Positions 6,454-8,400 of a stretch of 8,400 nucleotides of DNA are shown one piece after another. The notes beneath the pieces were generated by a model, which was given only the letters and a program-made list of their open reading frames with translations, was not told the DNA's origin and ran no database searches. How positions within the stretch are numbered: position 1 is the first letter of the stretch; the number at the start of each line of letters is the position of its first letter. Source of the stretch: JBGAMH01 sp044222045 (GTDB taxonomy: Bacteria; Eisenbacteria; RBG-16-71-46); the NCBI GenBank assembly GCA_044222045.1, contig JBGAOB010000209.1, positions 1 through 8,400 of the forward strand, written 5' to 3'. The position numbers were made by a program, and so were the translations under genes.

Positions 6454-8400
6454 TCACCCCCGATCCGAAGGCCGCGGCGTGTACTCGGTCGGGGAGTCGG
6501 GCGTGGTGGGGTGCGAGGCGCCGCCCGTGTACGGCATCGTCGGCGTGTCGGGCGTGAACGTCCGCGCCGGTGGGGCCGTCGGCGCCGGCGGGCGCGGCGT
6601 GTATCCCACCGGCGGGCCGGCCACCAGCCGGCGCGCCGGTTCGTGCGCGGCCAGCGACGCGCGCAGGGCGTAGAGCGCCGGCAGCGTCAGCGCCAGCAAC
6701 ACGAACGGCGTGCCGCGGAAGAACCAGGTCGAACTGTCGAGCGGCGTGGGAATCGTGCGCAGCAGTTCGTTGCTGGCCAGCAGCACGAGTGTCGCGAACG
6801 GACCCAGCCGGAACAGCGCCACGATCACCAGCAGCACCAGCGACAGCACGTACGCCGCCTCGAACGGCGAACCCACGCCCTGCGCGCCGCGCACGATCAG
6901 CATGGAAACCACCACGATCGCGATCGTGATCGCGCGCGAACGAATGCGAATCGACGCGAGCAGCGTGATCAGCATGAGCACCAGCGTGAACTGCAGCGCG
7001 CTGCCCAGGGCGTCGCACAGCTGCGCCACCAGCGCCTTCCAGCCGTTCACGGCGAACGTTTCGGTGGCGAGCGAGTACGCGGGGTCGGGCGTCGAGACGG
7101 GCACGTGCAGCGCCACCGAGCCGGCGATCAGGGCGCGCTGCAGCGCCATCAAGGCGACGCCGGCCACGAGCCCGATCAACAGGTCGCGCGCCACGCGCGC
7201 GTCGGAGAACTTCAGCTCCAGCGCGCGCACCCACGACACGAACAGGTCGGGGAAGAGCCGCCGCAGGTTCGGCTCCAGCGCCAGGTAGAACGTGGCGAAC
7301 AGCAGCGACACCGAGATCACGGGGGCCAGCAGCACGATGAGCCGGTCCACGAGTCCCGCGTCCACGGGCAGGTGGTGCCGCGTCACCAGCACGCTGATCG
7401 TGGCCGACACGAAGAAGCCCTGCGCCACGCGCAGTGCGCCGCGGTGGTGCGCCGAGCCGGCGCGCAGGTTGCGCACGGCCAGCACCACGCCCGTGCCGAC
7501 GAGCCCGCCCACCAGCACGAGCACCAGCAACTGCAGCGGTCGTTGCCACGGCGACGGCGCGGTGGGCGTGGCGGTGAAGTACTCGGTCCACGGGCGCACG
7601 ATGCGGAACGACACCACGCGCCCCGCATGCGATGCCGCCTCCACGCGCAGGTCGAGCCCGGTCGTGGTGTCGTGGCCCGCCCACGCGCGACGTTCGTCGG
7701 CGTACTGGGGCGGCGTCCACGTGGGTTTGATCGGATGGAACGCCGTCGAGTCGAAGCCCGCCTCGGCGAGCAACGCGCCCCATGCGACGGGCGGACTCGT
7801 GGCGAGCGAGTCCTCGTGGTCGGCGGGCACGGCCCAGATACGGCGCAGGCGGCCCGCACCGTCCACCGTGACCACCACGTCGCCCGGGAGGTCGAGCGCG
7901 GGATCGAACGGTGCGGACACGGCGCGCACCACGTTCACGGGCTCGAGCGGCCGCGGGCTCTGGCGCCACCAGTAGAAGACCAGCCACTGCCCGTCGCGGC
8001 CGTCGAGCCGCTTCCAGCGATTCGGGGTGGAGTCCGTCTTCGCGATCCAGCGGATGATCGAGCCGTCCTGGGTCCACGCGCCGTCGCGGTCGGCGAACGG
8101 GCCGGTCCAGCCGAATCGCGCGGCGATGTTCGTGGCGCGTTCGCGCAGCACTTCGGTCGGCTTGGGCGGCGAAGCTCGCAGCATGAGCTGCGTCTGCGGC
8201 GCCAGCCCGACCGCCGCGATCAGAGCCACCGCGAACGCCGCGAACGCGAGCCATGCTCCGCGGCGCGACAGCCCCTCGCTCGATCCGGCCTCGGCGAGCA
8301 GCTCGGGCGACGGCGTTTCGCCCGCGGCGATCGCCGCCGCGAGCGGATCGCCGCCGGGCAGCGCCGCCGCCACGGCGAATGCCGACGTCGGCCGCTGCGT
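6454..8400 (-). CDS. membrane C-terminal half of a Ser/Thr protein kinase (5' partial)
   Basis: The frame runs off the right edge, giving 648 visible residues. The GTG at 8373 is not the start, because the upstream residues TQRPTSAFA continue into VAAALPGGDPLAAAIAAGETPSPE. That is the end-of-kinase-domain sequence typical of Hanks-type kinases in Acidobacteriota and Gemmatimonadota (conserved Arg of subdomain XI, then GGDPLAAA). The catalytic domain is therefore predicted beyond 8400. Then follow a membrane helix (RRGAWLAFAAFAVALIAAVGLA), an extracytoplasmic region of about 220 residues with Trp-rich segments, and roughly seven to nine more helices, including LLFATFYLALEPNLRRLFPDLFVSWVRAL, a recognisable piece of this kinase-membrane family. 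The tail of about 60 residues is rich in TP and PTP, with YTPRP twice, and may be phosphorylated. The ligand is unknown. It converges on rtcR and is probably unrelated to RNA repair. Confidence 0.75.
   Translation of the reverse strand, partial: TQRPTSAFAVAAALPGGDPLAAAIAAGETPSPELLAEAGSSEGLSRRGAWLAFAAFAVALIAAVGLAPQTQLMLRASPPKPTEVLRERATNIAARFGWTGPFADRDGAWTQDGSIIRWIAKTDSTPNRWKRLDGRDGQWLVFYWWRQSPRPLEPVNVVRAVSAPFDPALDLPGDVVVTVDGAGRLRRIWAVPADHEDSLATSPPVAWGALLAEAGFDSTAFHPIKPTWTPPQYADERRAWAGHDTTTGLDLRVEAASHAGRVVSFRIVRPWTEYFTATPTAPSPWQRPLQLLVLVLVGGLVGTGVVLAVRNLRAGSAHHRGALRVAQGFFVSATISVLVTRHHLPVDAGLVDRLIVLLAPVISVSLLFATFYLALEPNLRRLFPDLFVSWVRALELKFSDARVARDLLIGLVAGVALMALQRALIAGSVALHVPVSTPDPAYSLATETFAVNGWKALVAQLCDALGSALQFTLVLMLITLLASIRIRSRAITIAIVVVSMLIVRGAQGVGSPFEAAYVLSLVLLVIVALFRLGPFATLVLLASNELLRTIPTPLDSSTWFFRGTPFVLLALTLPALYALRASLAAHEPARRLVAGPPVGYTPRPPAPTAPPARTFTPDTPTMPYTGGASHPTTPDSPTEYTPRPSDRG

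Overview
The window is very GC-rich DNA, about 70 % G+C by eye, densely packed with genes and with overlapping starts and stops. Two partial edge genes hint at the source. The left one ends in a FlgD-type Ig-like C-terminal domain. The right one is the membrane half of a Ser/Thr kinase with the kinase-end sequence RPTSAFAVAAALPGGDPL. Both styles are common in Acidobacteriota, Gemmatimonadota and Eisenbacteria-like lineages. This taxonomic reading is an inference; no rRNA is present.

The core, about 600-6440, is a complete RNA-repair locus. On the minus strand, in transcription order, it holds rsr (Ro60/TROVE-vWFA protein, 4656-3049), a 224-base gap with two tandem Y-RNA-like structures (3040-2966 and 2960-2893), rtcA (RNA 3'-phosphate cyclase, 2824-1787) and rtcB (RNA ligase, 1790-603). 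rtcA and rtcB overlap by ATGA. A possible small membrane protein (598-413) follows rtcB. rtcR, a CARF-domain sigma54 enhancer-binding activator, is transcribed divergently (4840-6441). The 183-base divergent gap contains an 11-base direct repeat with a 31-base period and a weak sigma54-like promoter facing rsr.

The most notable content is the non-coding RNA pair. Both RNAs have a long closing helix ending in CGA/UCG, then the same internal-loop blocks (CGAAUG on the 5' side, AACUCCGUCG on the 3' side). The fourth base pair of the helix from the loop differs by a compensatory swap. The first RNA has a canonical T-arm (5 bp, TTCGAAT loop, 5 bp) on an 8-bp acceptor-like stem, like the tRNA-mimicking YrlA RNAs. 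The second carries a plain hairpin instead, like YrlB. The arrangement parallels the enterobacterial rsr-yrlBA-rtcBA operon, but with rtcA before rtcB and the tRNA-like RNA first.

Proposed working model, from family knowledge: damaged RNA ends sensed by the CARF domain of RtcR switch on sigma54 transcription of rsr-Y RNAs-rtcA-rtcB. Rsr and its Y RNAs handle or gate structured RNAs, RtcA makes 2',3'-cyclic phosphate ends, and RtcB ligates cyclic-phosphate/3'-phosphate ends to 5'-OH ends. The flanking kinase and FlgD-domain genes look unrelated.
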